Source: Mrakia gelida
Lineage: Eukaryota; Basidiomycota; Tremellomycetes; Cystofilobasidiales; Mrakiaceae
DNA: 64,000 nucleotides
Assembly: GCA_024345305.1 (NCBI GenBank)
Contig: BRON01000013.1
Coordinates: forward strand, 372,001 to 436,000
Reading direction: 5' to 3'
The notes under the pieces were generated by a model. That model made no database searches. It was not told where the DNA came from and saw only the letters and a list, made by a program, of their open reading frames with translations. Below, piece after piece: positions 34,201 to 45,096 of this stretch; position 1 is the first letter of the stretch, and the number at the start of each line of letters is the position of its first letter. The translations under genes and the position numbers were made by a program.

Positions 34201-35281
34201 AGGAGGAAGGAAAGGGAACCCCCCTCCTGATTCGAGGAGTCGCATCGAACGAGACGCGGTTTCGTCTCGGTAGAAGATCCCCTCCTCTGCTCGTCGGATA
34301 CTCGAGTTCGCTCCCCCTCCTTCTTCTGGTAGTGACATCGTCTGGTTGACATGTACGAGCGGCCTAGCATTAAACAACGGCTCCTTGGTTGCATCGACGT
34401 GGTTGAGGAGATGAGAGGTGAGGAAGGTTGAGGAGGTGATGTTTGAAGTTGGGTCTGAGAGGTTGAAGGAGTGGGAGGAGGCGTGTCGGATGAATCCGGT
34501 GATGTTTCGGGGGTAGAGCGTGTGGGGGTTGGGAGGGAGGGTGTGGGAGGAAGGTGGGAGGAGGGTAGAGAGGAGTTGGAGGGGGGAGGGGGAGGGCTGA
34601 GGCGAACGAGAGGCGAGGCGACGGAGGGAACGAGAGAGCGAGGGAGTTTGAGCGATGGCGAGGGTGAGGAGCGAACGAGTGAGCGACGGCGAGGTGGGCG
34701 CAAAGAGGAACCAAAATTGAGTCCGAGTCCAAGACGAGACGAGTCAAGAACGAGCGAAGGAAAGAGAAGAGGGAAGGAAGGAAGGAGGAGATGGTCAGCT
34801 CAGCTCAGCTTCGTCCCTTCCTTCCCTCCCTCCTTCCCTTCCTTCCCTTCCTTCTCCCCCAGACTCACCACACTCCAACTGTTATTCCCCCCACTCCCAC
34901 TCCCATTAACCCACCCCTTCCAACCCTTCAACTCCCCCTTTCTTCGATCCAATTTGGCTCCTGGTTCAAAACGCACGCAAGGTCAGCTCGCGAGCTCGCC
35001 CTTCCCTCCCCTTTCCTCCCTCCCACCCACCCAACCCCAAAATCAAAACAACAACAACAACAACCTCGCACAAACTCACTACTCGGTACCCACGCAAGCT
35101 CTCCACCCCCATTTGAGTCCGTGTTCTGCTGGACTCCTGGGCCGGAGTTCATGAGGGTGAGGAGGAGGAGGAAGAAGACGAGGCCGGAGAGGGAGGGTTG
35201 TGGTTGTTGAACTGGTTGGCCAAAGGTGCCTGGTTGGCGGAGGAGGAAGGGGTTGGGTGGGGGGAGGGGAGGGCGGTTCAT
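31223..35281 (-). CDS. DSC/Tul1-type transmembrane RING E3 ubiquitin ligase
   Basis: It starts MNRPPLPPPNPFLLRQPG, followed by a hydrophobic anchor (LVFFLLLLTLMNS). A long lumenal region contains SGQTQSYTIQGFHEFRTGTI and FYPTGLPVKSWEVKLEQAAW. Several membrane helices follow (TIAMQIVLDGWSFAAHLMVG and others), then a Pro-rich cytosolic linker (32113-32568 region). The C-terminal RING-H2 is GDCSICMEPIV, APCQHAF, then HTACLEPWLAIKTACPECRA and PLPPM. All eight zinc ligands can be assigned (C-C-C-H-H-C-C-C order). This layout matches Tul1/Dsc1, the E3 of the Golgi/endosomal DSC complex, which ubiquitinates membrane proteins for quality control and, in some fungi, starts SREBP cleavage. Roughly a dozen introns. 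The Pro-rich linker between the last helices and the RING looks long. Confidence 0.85.
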
Positions 35282-35815
35282 TTTGGGGGAGAAGAGGGGA
35301 GGGGGGAGGAGCGAGAGAGGGAAGGGTGAGGGTCGGGGAGGAGGCCGATGCCAGTTGGGTTGTTGAGCTGGCGAGGTTTGGTGAGTTTCGGCTGAGAATC
35401 TGTTGTTTATCTTTTCTTGTTTTGATTTTCGCTCCTTACTGCCTCTCTTCTTTCTGCTCGCTCTTGCTACTAGAGCTTCACCTCGCTCTCATTCTCATGG
35501 CTCTCTCTTGCAGTGCAGTCAGACCAGCTCGCTCGTTCTCGTCCCGTTTCCCTCCCTCCCTCTCTCTCTCCCTCCTCGTGGTTCAGGGTGCAAAAAAAAA
35601 AAAAAAAAAAAAGCATTGATTGATAACGATGTTCCGAAACCAACAGCTTAATGAAAACAGAGAGAGTGAGTAGAAAAAAGAAGATGCGAAGAGGGGGAGG
35701 GAAGGAGGGAGAGTCTCGAACGAAACAGATTTTGGGTTGAGGGGGGACGCGAATGCAGAGCGAAAGGAAAGAAGATGGCCGAAACGAAGCGAACGAAAGA
35801 ACGTTTTACTCGGAG
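35282..35815. other. Spacer between the DSC-type ligase and ILV5
   Basis: About 530 bp: the upstream region of the ligase gene and the 3' side of ILV5. It is purine-rich near 35290-35340 and then T-rich. It contains the A21 tract described separately. No gene is seen. Confidence 0.4.
35592..35612. repeat. A21 homopolymer tract
   Basis: Twenty-one consecutive A bases in an otherwise GC-rich spacer, about 200 bp beyond the ILV5 stop (poly-T on the ILV5 sense strand). It could be a slippage-prone microsatellite or the scar of a retroposed tail; no target-site duplication or source sequence is recognised next to it. Confidence 0.9.
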
Positions 35816-38326
35816 TCGGGCTGCGACGACGAAGGAAGGAGGTAGAGATCAAAGGTTAGTTGGTTGTTCGAGCGAGCGAGAGGAGGTCGGTCGGGAAGAC
35901 AGGGAGGACGTCACGTCGACTCACCCTGAGCTTTCGAACAGTCTTCCCCGCCCTCCACATCTCCTGCAAAAGTGGAGAGTTGGGCAGGGCAGGTGTGGTG
36001 ATTGGGGTTGACAGAGGGAAGGGGGAGGAGACGAGAGGGGAAGGAGGAGGAAGGAAGGGAAAGAGGAGAAGAAGGTCGCGGTCAGCGTCAAGGCCTCCAA
36101 TCGTTGTTCTAATCGGTTCAGGAAGAACGAACCTGGTTGTCGATGACGTCAAGCTCCTTCTGGAGATCCTCTCGCTGCGAGAACCAACGAGAACGAAGAA
36201 GAGGAAGGTCAGCTCGCGAAGTCCGTGACGCGCGCGAACGAGGAAGACAGATGGGCAAAGGGAAGCTGGACGAACGTAAGTGGATCGTCCGTTGAACTCA
36301 AGCGATCGTCGGGTCTCGGAGCCGTCTCGGACGGACTTGTAGAGGGCCTGGAAGACGGGCTTGTTGGCGCTGGAGGAGGAGGAGGAGGAAGAGGAAGGGG
36401 AGGAGAGGTGAGCTTGAGCTCGCGCGAGGTAGGTGTGTAGAGAGGAGAGGCGAGGTAGACTCACGCGTGGAACTTAGGGGCCCAATCGAGAGCTCCTCGT
36501 CGAGCGGTGGTGGAGCAGGCCTATCGAAGAAGAGAAGGAGGAGGAAAGGTCAGCTTCGAGTCGAGGTCGAGGTCGAGAAGCGAGCGTCGAGGCGCTCCAG
36601 TAGGAAAGAGAAGGGGAAACAAAACTCACGTTGTACATGTAATCCATACCGTACTTTCCAATCAAAGGGAAGAGAGACTGGGTAGCCTCCTCAACGGTCT
36701 CGTTGAAAGCCTCCGAGGGGGAGTGTCCGTTCTCTCGAAGGACCTCGTACTGAGCGAGGAACATTCCCTGGATTCCTCCCATGAGCTGTGAATCGAGACC
36801 GAAGGAAATGAGTCAGCAAGGAGGAGAGGAAGGAAGTTCAGAGAGGTGAAGGGAAGAGAAGACTCACGACACCTCGCTCTCCGTAGAGATCAGAGTAGAC
36901 CTCCTTCTCGAAGGTGGTCTCGTACGAGTATCCGGTTCCGACAGCGACGGAAAGAGCCTGAGCCTTCTCCATGGCCTTTCCAGTGACGTCTGTAGATGGG
37001 AGATGAAGAGGAAATGGGAGAGGGAGAGTGAGCTCGAGAGATGGGAAGAGGGAGGAAGAACGGAAGGAGGGGCTGAACGAACCCTGGAAGACGGCGATGG
37101 AAGCGTTGATTCCTCGTCCCTCCTTGAAGAGAGTTCGGACGGTTCGACCAGATCCCTTGGGGGCGACGAGGATAACATCCACATCCTTGGGGGGGACGAC
37201 GTGAGTCTGGAAGGAGGAGGGAGAGGGAGAGGTTGAGATTTCGCAAGTCAGCCCACAGCTCGGCGAAAGATCCGCTCGCTCTCCTCCTCCTTCTGAACCA
37301 ATCAAAGCAGCGATCAAAGAGAAGAGATGGGGGAGAACTCACATCATCCTTGTAGACGACGGAGAAACCGTGAGAGAAGTAGAGAGTCTTTCCCTTGGTG
37401 ATGAGGGGAGCAATCTCGGGCCAGGTCTGGGACTGAGCAGCGTCGGAGAGGAGGTTCATGATGATGGTTCCCTTTCCGATGGCGGTGGGGATGTCGAAGA
37501 GGGTCTCTCCAGGGACCTGTGAGCGTAGAAGGGAAGGGAAGAGGTCGAGTCAGCTCATAGCAAGAAGGGATAAGAGAGAGAGAGAGAAGCAGAGAAAAGA
37601 ACAAACCCAACCGTCCTCGATAGCCTCCTTCCAGGAAGCTCCTCCCTCACGAACACCGACGATAACGTTGATTCCCTGGTCTCGAGCGTTGAGTCCCTGT
37701 CCGTGACCCTGAGAACCGTAACCGATCATGGCGAGGGTATCGTTCTTGAGGTACCTGAGGGAGTGATAAAGGGAAGAGGAAAGAAAGGACCGAGGTCAGC
37801 CCAAGTTCTCCTGCTCGCTCGGCGAGAACGGGAGAGGAAGGAGTTCAAGAGAGATGGGATGGGAAGGTATAGAACTCACTCCTGGAGCTTGGGCAGAGGC
37901 CAGTCTCCTCGCTCGTAGACATCCTCCTTGGTTCCAGCGAAGTCGAGGGTCTTGACACCTCGCTGTGTGCGTTTGAAAGGGAGATAGCGAAGGGAGGAGG
38001 AGGAGGACCAAAAAGTCGAGTCGATGGCGAGATGGAAAGAGAAGAGCGTTGGGAATAGGAAGAAAGATAACAGGAGAGTCAGCTTTTGCTGCTCTGGATA
38101 GCTAGGAGCTCGAGGATGCTCTCAAGCTGTAGAGAGAGCTCGAGAGGAGGAGAGGAGGAAGGAGGGAGCAGATGGAAGGAGAACTTACAGCCAACCTGGG
38201 TCCAGCGACGGCAGCCCTGACGGCGTTAGCAGCAGCAGGTCGAGCGGAAGCAAGGACAGTAGAGAAAGCCCTGGCGGACGAGGCGGAGGCGAGAGCCTTT
38301 CGGGCGATGGATCGAGGAGCGGACAT
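35816..38326 (-). CDS. ILV5: Ketol-acid reductoisomerase, mitochondrial
   Basis: It starts MSAPRSIARKALASASSARA, an Arg/Ser/Ala-rich presequence typical of mitochondrial import. The Rossmann motif follows: YLKNDTLAMIGYGSQGHGQG. Then come LNARDQGINVIVGVREGGAS, KTLYFSHGFSVVYKDD and PPKDVDVILVAPKGSGRTVR. The catalytic knotted domain is present: FEKEVYSDLYGERGVLMGG, MFLAQYEVLRENGHSPSEAF and GKYGMDYMYNACSTTARRGA. The end is EMWRAGKTVRKLRPDSE, the last exon being only a few codons. The enzyme makes dihydroxy-isovalerate and dihydroxy-methylvalerate with NADPH and Mg, the second step of valine/isoleucine synthesis. The metal-binding Asp and Glu in DLYGERG are intact. About nine introns, several with CTGAC branches. 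Confidence 0.95.
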
Positions 38327-39451
38327 GGTTTGAGGGTGTGATGGTTGGGAACAGACGAGCGAGGGAAGGGAAGGAACGAAATGAACTTCGAAGAGAGGCT
38401 GGAGTCATTTCTCGCTCAGTTTCGGGCCACAGAAAGCGAAGCCTAGGCGTTCAAAGAAACTGGAGTCCTCGACCGGTAGGCAAGCCCCAATCTCGTTAGA
38501 AATGCGAGTAAGGAAATTTTGGTACGGAAGTTGGACGAAGCTGATTTTCGGCCGACCCAATCGAACGTGAGCGTTTTGAGGACGCAAAAGGAAGGTTTTC
38601 TACAGCGAGAGCGACGCAAAAGCAGCAGAGAATGAAGAAGATGACCGCAGTGAGAAAGTTTGTGAAAAAAGAGACGTGAGGGGCGAGCAAACTTGCGAGC
38701 GAGGAGCTCTCGAAAAAGTCGAAGAGACATGCGTCAAGCAACGACTCGGTTCTTCCGCCTACTGCAGGAAGGTGCAGCGAGATGTGAAGGGTCAAAAACT
38801 CTTGGCTTTCCAGCGAGAGAGTGACTGCTTCTGACTTTTTTTCCTGCAAACGAGGAGGAAAAGCAGGAACGAGGCGCGTCGTCGCCGAACAATGTCACGA
38901 CGAGAAAACGGTCGCCACAGAGAGCGCTGTCTCCCAGTACCAGCACGTAACTCTCCTATCTCCCTTTGGATAATATCGCGTAGGCTCAGAAAACCTTGGC
39001 GTACCAGGAGCTATCTAAACGGAAAGAAAGCAGCGCCAACGCCGACGAGCTCTCTCGCGTCGAACGGATGTCCTGCACGTTCAAGGATAGATTCTAGACC
39101 GAGCGAAGCTTCACAGAGACAACGGGGGTACTGGTACTTGACGTTTCTTTGGCCTACGAGCCGTTGTCTGGTCCTGCGACGAGAATGTAAACACGCGTCC
39201 AGATCGTCCAGAAAGTCGCCAACACGAGATCTCTCGCTGCTCGTTCCATACGATCAAGCGACGCCCCAGAAACGGCTGAGCAGCGCTGCGCGCATTGTGA
39301 CCCCTCGTAGAGAGACAAGAGAAGATCTCCCTGTCTCTACGAGAGAAATCGGACGGGAATCCCGAGAAGTCAAAACGCGTCGCGACTCTCTCCAAAACCT
39401 ACTCACCAGGCCTTTGCTCCCCCTCCCACCAACTTCGGTACCACTCAAGCC
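38327..39451. promoter_or_regulatory. ILV5 upstream region and 3' side of the hypothetical gene
   Basis: About 1.1 kb. Both flanking genes are on the minus strand. The ILV5-proximal 600 bp are more AT-rich than the surroundings and hold no splice-supported exon. A long plus-strand open frame (38892-40049) crosses this region, but it is Arg/Ser-rich and runs antisense into the next gene, so I do not call it. Confidence 0.35.
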
Positions 39452-40338
39452 TCATCTTTCTATCCCCTTCCTCTCCCCTCCCTTCCCCAACAGCGCTCCT
39501 CTCACAAACTCCCCTCCCCTCTTATACATCTCCTCCCCATCCGCTCTCCTCCACCCCTCCTCGCTTCCCAAAATCGGACACATCCAGTTCCTCGTCTCAG
39601 CCCCTTCGTACACAAGCGTGTTCTCATCTCCCAAGCTGACCTCGAGGGTCTCGTCGAAAGCTGGTACCTCCCAGGGAAGTTTGGAGAGGTGGGATTGGAT
39701 AGGGAGGGGGAGGGAGGGGATGAGGGAGGTTGAGCCTGGCAGGACGAGAGAGGAGAAGAGGCGTTGGGAGGGGGGGAGGGTGGAGAGGTGGAGGAGGAGG
39801 GGGACTGGTGGGGAGTGGGCTGAGGGAGGGAAAGCGAGGAGGGAGGGGGAGTCAGCGAGGGAGGGGAGGGAGGGGGAGTCGAAGCTCAACAGTCGAACTC
39901 ACCAACGATCCCAACAGCCTTGGTCTGATCTACCCCTTCCTGCTCAATCAACCACTTCATCCCCTCCGTTAAAGTCTTCTTCCAACCCCAAACATCCTCG
40001 TTCCCTTCCTCCTCCGGATCCAGATCCCTCCCATCCTCGTCCATCTTGATTTCGAGAACCCAGAATCCTTCCTCCTTCCATCGCTCAGCTGGACCGAGAA
40101 CGCCCTCGACGACGCTTCCGGTGAGAGGGTAGGGGATAAAGAGCATTATTGATGGTGCTGGTAAAGGGGTGGAAGGCGGTGGTGGGAGGAGGCGGAGGTT
40201 GGAAGCGGGAGGGGAGAGGAGGGAGGAAGGAGAGGTCGATGAGCTTGACATGTTGAGGCTGAAGGTGCTGGTGAGGGGACGGCTGAGGTTCTGGAAGTTG
40301 AGGAGGTTGGAGAGGGTTCGAAGGGTGGGGAGTTGCAT
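39452..40338 (-). CDS. Hypothetical protein, possible alpha/beta-hydrolase-like fold
   Basis: Two exons, 40338..39903 and 39819..39452 (267 aa). The donor is GTGAGT, the branch CGCTGACTC and the acceptor CCTCAG. It starts MQLPTLRTLSNLLNFQNLS. Possible fold elements are SIMLFIPYPLTGSVVEGVL, ERWKEEGFWVLEIKMDEDG, WLIEQEGVDQTKAVGIVGA, PVPLLLHLSTLPPSQRLF and ENTLVYEGAETRNWMCPI. The order (strand, Trp-rich helix, GIVGA, then PVPLLLHL) loosely recalls dienelactone-hydrolase-like proteins, but no Gly-x-Cys/Ser-x-Gly nucleophile elbow is visible. I treat the function as unknown. It ends RKGIER. Confidence 0.55.
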
Positions 40339-42047
40339 ATACTGAGCAAAAGGGGAGTCGAGGAGGGGGTGAGGGGGAGGGGGGAGAGGGAGCAGGGAGG
40401 AAGGGAGGATGTTGATGAGCTCGTGGTCGTTTCGAGTTGGACGAAGGAGGTCGTCTCGATTCAGAAGGGCGAGATCATTTTCTTTCTTAGTGTGCCCAAG
40501 AGCTTATCAAGCTCGGTTGACGAGAGTGCTTGCTACCCGTTAAGCTCGCATCATGTCAGAGAAATCGGGTCGAGCTCGGTCGTCGCCCGACCCTTTCTCG
40601 ACGCGTCTTTGGCGCTGCCGCTCTCTTTCCCGGCGTCGAACGAAGAAGAGCTCGATGAAGGGACGTATATTGGGTTGTGTAATAGTGTATACGGAAGTGA
40701 AGAGCTAGGTACGGGGAAGACTAGCAATGAGGAAGGAAGCGAAACGCTCCATGGCGAGTGGACGCGACACGAAACGAAGCAAGATGCAGGAGGGAAGGAG
40801 AGACGGGAAGGTTGAAACGAACAGGGAATAGAGCGATGAGTGTGGAGGAATAGGAGGTACCGTAGTGGAGACGAAAGAGGAAGTGACGGAGAGAAGGAAG
40901 CTAGAACTCGAGGAGCATCGAGGAGGAGGGAGAGGGAGAAGAAGAAACAGAGCTCAGCTTGTCCCTCACTCCAGCCTTCCGACCTCGCCGCCTCACTGAG
41001 AGAACAGACCCGCCCTTCGATGGCTGAGGATTCACGCCTCCTGGAAAACAGGCATCGCGAGGCTGAAAGGGGGAGGACTTCGCTCGGACGAGGAGACAAA
41101 GGGAAGCGACGACGGGAGGGCGAGTTGTATGGACGGAGATATCGATCGTAGAAACTTCTCGGAGCCCGTACACTCAAGAGAGGGAGACATCACCCGATGA
41201 AGATGATCTCTACGACTCTTGGGAGTTGGTTCGAAGCTGCCTCGTCGAAGGGAAGCTCGTTCGACCTGACGGTCCAGCCTCCTTCCTGCCTCCTTACAGA
41301 TCGACAAGGGAGACACTGGGCGGCGTCGATGTTGAGCCAGGAACTCGTAGATACGAGCCAAGGCCGAAGGAAGGAGGGGAAGATCGTGAAGATGAAGGTG
41401 GGGAGGAAGGGAGGGAAGAGGAGGGAGTCGAAGGGAGGAGGGAGAGGGAAGCGAGGAGAGAGAGGGGTTCTGTCGTCGGTGGAGGTGGAGGAGCCGTTGA
41501 TGTGGGTATACGAAGTGGCGAGGAGGAGTAGGAGGATGGCTGAACGCGAAAGGGAAGGGAAGGAGGTGAGGATGGAAGGAGGGCAGGAGGGAGGGAGGGA
41601 GGAAGGTGAGGTCGAGGGATCTGGCGAGCTTGTGAAGCAGAGTTTCTGCACGAATCTTCCGCGGTGGTTCTTGTAGAGCAGTGGGAGTCCGTAAGATGAG
41701 GACGTGCTGTGAAGTACTAGAGAGGCAAGAAAGGGAGGATGTGGGTAAGAGGGAAGAGAACGCTCAACGAACCTCAACTTTCCAGAGCAAGCACAGCCCA
41801 ATCTTCAGATTCTCCCAGCGTCCGTTCGACCCTCCTCCTCCTCTTCTTTTCCGCTAGCACACCCACTCAACTCAAGACTCGTTTGTCCCTTCTCCTCCTT
41901 CTCTTCCTTCTGGACATCCACAGACTGACTCGCATCCCAAAACTTTGATCCTACCTCCTCTTCGCCGCTTCCTGTTCGCTTTTCGCGCCCCTCCCTCACC
42001 TTCAATCCTTCGCCCTCACCTCCTCCAACCTTCCTCTCTCTCAGGCC
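40339..42047. promoter_or_regulatory. Divergent region upstream of hypothetical (-) and eL32 (+), with unassigned ORFs
   Basis: About 1.7 kb. The last 300 bp before 42048 are pyrimidine-rich (CTCCTCCTC, TTCCTCTCTCTCAG), the typical strong leader of a ribosomal-protein gene, with a TTCGAC-rich upstream part. A plus-strand open frame at 41197-41676 includes GSWFEAASSKGSSFDLTVQP and PLMWVYEVARRSRRMAE; another frame at 41170-41530 has DDLYDSWELVRSCLVEGKL. Either could belong to an unrecognised small gene, but no splice structure joins them. A GACGCGTC lies near 40599. Confidence 0.35.
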
Positions 42048-43105
42048 ATGCCCTCCCACGTCCCCATCGTCAAGAAGCGAACTCTCAAGTTCAAGAGGCA
42101 TCAGTCTGACCGATACCATGGTGTCAAGGAGTCGTGGAGGAAGCCCAAGGGTGCGTCAGAATCTACAAACCAATCGAAGGGAAGGGGAAGGAGGGAGGAG
42201 CGACTTTTGAGCTTCGCGAGGGAAGAAGCTGTAGGGAGGGTTGAAGCTGACCGAGTTTCCTTTCTTTCTCGTTGGTGTTGGGTTCTGGTTGGTGTTGTCG
42301 TTGGTCTGGATGGGTTCTTCTGGGTGAACAGGTATTGATAACAGGGTTCGACGAAGATTCAAGGGACAGCTCCCCATGCCCAAGATCGGGTTCGTTCAAC
42401 CACCTTCACATTCCTCCCACACCCACACCCTTTGACCCTACACCCAATTTCGACCTCTGACCCCATACCTCTTTCTCTCCTCTCTCCACTCATGCTCTCT
42501 TCCACCCTCCTCGGTCCCTTAATCGCGCTCTTTCCCCTACCTCTCTCGGACGCCTCCCTCCCCTCGTTTCGACCTCACCTTCACCCTCCTTCCTTCCCTC
42601 CTTCCTCCTCCTCCGGCTCCTCCCACCTCCCTGGACAACTTCGCATAACACAGTTACGGATCCAACCACTTGACCCGACACCTTACCCCCGGAGGATACA
42701 AGGTCGTTCTCGTCCACAACGCTCGAGAGGTCGACCTCCTCCTCATGCACTCTGGTCGATTCGCCGCCGAGATCGCTCACGCCGTCTCGTCCAAGAAGAG
42801 GATCGAGATCTTGGCCCGAGCTAAGGTCATGGGTGTCAAGGTTACCAACGCCGGAGCCAAGTTAGTCCTACTGCTTTCTCTGGTCTCAGTGGATTTGGAG
42901 GGAGGAGCAGAGGTCGAGCTTTGGAGTTTGGGGAGGAGCTGGTGGACGAGGAAGGGTTGGATGGGCTGGGTGCTGGTGCTGGAGGGAAGAGTGGGAGAAG
43001 ACGTATGTGCAGAAGATGCTGGGAGAGTTCGGTTGTACTGACTCTCGTTCTCTCTTTCTTTCGTTTGTTGTTTCGTGCGAAACCAGGCTCAGGACCGAGG
43101 AGTAA
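42048..43105 (+). CDS. RPL32: 60S ribosomal protein eL32
   Basis: Four exons: 42048..42150, 42332..42389, 42654..42860 and 43087..43105 (128 aa); the last is only 19 nt. Donors are GTGCGT, GTTCGT and GTTAGT. The protein begins [20 protein letters not shown], then [59 protein letters not shown] and [20 protein letters not shown], ending AKLRTEE. It is a component of the large ribosomal subunit. Length and order match eL32 throughout. The intron-rich 5' half and long second intron are common in fungal ribosomal-protein genes. Confidence 0.95.
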
Positions 43106-43543
43106 AGAAGACGACTGGACGAAACATCTCGGACTATTGCTTTCTTTCACTCTTTATGTCACTTCCAACGAAACGGTGGACATCATCTTTCTCGTGTTGC
43201 GAGTTGTTGGGATCTGGGAGGACCCGTGATGGGAGGAGGAAGGGAGGGAAGGCGAGAAGGCCGAGGTCGCGAGAGAACGACGACCACGGTGACAGGACGA
43301 GCGAGCTCTGTTCCTTTCGTGCTGAGCTGAGAGATCAGGAACGTCGGAGAGCTGCACGCTTGAGCTGCTGAGATAACGTTGTAAACGAGTCCGAGCTCTT
43401 GAGCACCCTGACGTGTCGTCAAAACAAATCAAGAACCGAACGAAACGCAGCTCCACTCAATCCGTCCTTCGTTTCGTCCTTCCCAACCACATCGACCTCC
43501 TCGTCCGTCTTCTCCTCTCAACGTCTCCGAACTCCGTACCAGC
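43106..43543. promoter_or_regulatory. Spacer between eL32 and the first MYND gene
   Basis: About 440 bp: the eL32 3'UTR, then a leader with pyrimidine tracts ending ACCAGCATGG at the MYND start. No other gene is supported. Confidence 0.4.
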
Positions 43544-44671
43544 ATGGCCTCGACTATCACTTACACTCTCGTCAGTCCTCGCCTCTCCAAAACCTGATCC
43601 TTCGTCGTCCAAACGAGGTCGACCGAGCAAGGAAGGGGAACGAAGCTCAGATCTCGAGAGCTCACCTTCGATCTTCCTTCCCCTCTCTCCGTTCCTCAGG
43701 ACTTAGAAAACCGAATGACCTTCCTCGATTGGAACCACATCCCCTACAAGCCTGCAGCACCGGAAGAGACTTGGATCTGGCTTCTCGAGGTCCGTTCTGG
43801 CTCCATCCATCCGTCCCTCATCATCCTCCTTCCCTCTGAACACCTGCCCGTCCTTCGTGCTCTGCAGGTCATCTCCCAAGACACCCCACCCTCCCCCTTG
43901 TTTACTCGCCCGGTGTACAACGTCCAAGATCAATCCGGTCAGCGCGTTCGAATCGCCTTCTACACTCCCAATCCAGCAGAGGACGCCAAAGCCCTTGGAA
44001 TCAAAGTTGGGACGACGTTGGTGTTGAAGAACGCGCTGCCGAAGACGTTCATGGATGGGAGTCAGGGGTTTAGGGTTGAGGATGCTAAGATGGTCGAGGT
44101 GAGTGCAGTTCTGGGTGGCGACGGAAGGAGGGGAGGGAGGACAGCGGAGGGGAAGGGCAGAGGAGAGGAGAGGGGGAAGAGAAGAGGGAGACGCGAGGAC
44201 TGACGTTCGTTTGGGTTGGGCTTTGGGTCGGGGGCAGGTGATTCCCTTGAAGATGGCTAGGATAACGGAGCTGAACGCTGAGCTTAGGAAGGCGAACGAT
44301 GAGAGGACGTTGTCGGATTGTGTAGCTTGTGGGACGACGGCGGCGAACGAGTGCGGAGGGAAGTGTCAGAGTCGGTACTGCTCGAAGGTGCGTGCATGTC
44401 CAACTCTTCGCCTCCTTCCAGCTTCCGAGATAGAGGGGATACCATGTTTTGGATGGATCGAGACGAAGGAGCCGCGGGCGAGAACGAGGGGAAAGGAGAA
44501 GGAAGTGCAGAGAGGAGCTCGCTTTGAATCGCGTCGCTGATCTGTTCGCCTCTTCCGTTTTCGCGTTTCGCCCGTCATCAGGAATGCCAAAAATCGGACT
44601 GGAAGACGCATAAACGAGACTGCTACGCGATCAAGAAACTTCGTGAATGGAACACGACTGAGTGGTGGTGA
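43544..44671 (+). CDS. MYND zinc-finger protein, copy A
   Basis: Five exons: 43544..43570 (27 nt), 43700..43789 (90), 43868..44098 (231), 44238..44387 (150) and 44582..44671 (90); 195 aa. It starts MASTITYTL. The body carries ETWIWLLE, GQRVRIAFYTPNPAEDAKAL, GIKVGTTLVLKNALPKTFMD and GFRVEDAKMVE. A helix follows (PLKMARITELNAELRKAND), then a C-terminal MYND finger: CVACGTTAANECGGKCQSRY, CSKECQKSDWKTHKRDC. All Cys/His ligands of the C-C-C-C-C-C-H-C finger are present. The family uses MYND for protein-protein contacts. The N-terminal part is a beta-rich domain I cannot name. The exon plan is shared with copy B at 52591-53650, so the two are paralogues. Confidence 0.85.
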
Positions 44672-45096
44672 CCTGTCGTTGGTCGTTGACCAGTCGTGGT
44701 CGCGTCCCTTTCTTCGTGAGTTCTTCGCTCTTTGCCATCTAAACCAACGCCGTCGAACATAGTGCTGACTGACTCATATGGCTCTGGTTCTGAACCTCGT
44801 CTAGCCTTATCTCAAGGTCTTGGTACTCAGGATCGTCCGCTCTCGCTCGTCGCGTCGAGCACGTCGCCGCTTTCCTCCATCTCCCCGCTCATCCATCTAG
44901 CTACTCTAATCTTCACGACCTCATGAAACTCTCTTCACCTTCGTTCACATTGATTCCTCAACGTCTGGAAGCTGTTTCAAGCAAAACATGCCTCCTGTGC
45001 CCTCGTTGACTTCCCGTCGCTTCGAGCCTCTCCCTCTTGGACCCCAACCTCGACTCCCCTCCTCCTTCCTTCGAAGGGAATCTCCCTTCCAGTGCC
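44672..45096. promoter_or_regulatory. Spacer upstream of the Sec39 gene
   Basis: About 425 bp: the MYND 3'UTR, then a C/T-rich leader. The frame of Sec39 stays open upstream to about 45037, but without an ATG before 45097. Confidence 0.4.

Noticed and set aside
38892..40049. 385-codon plus-strand open frame
   Set aside because: Arg/Ser/Pro-rich with no domain, no splice signals of its own, and antisense to a better supported two-exon minus-strand gene at 39452-40338.
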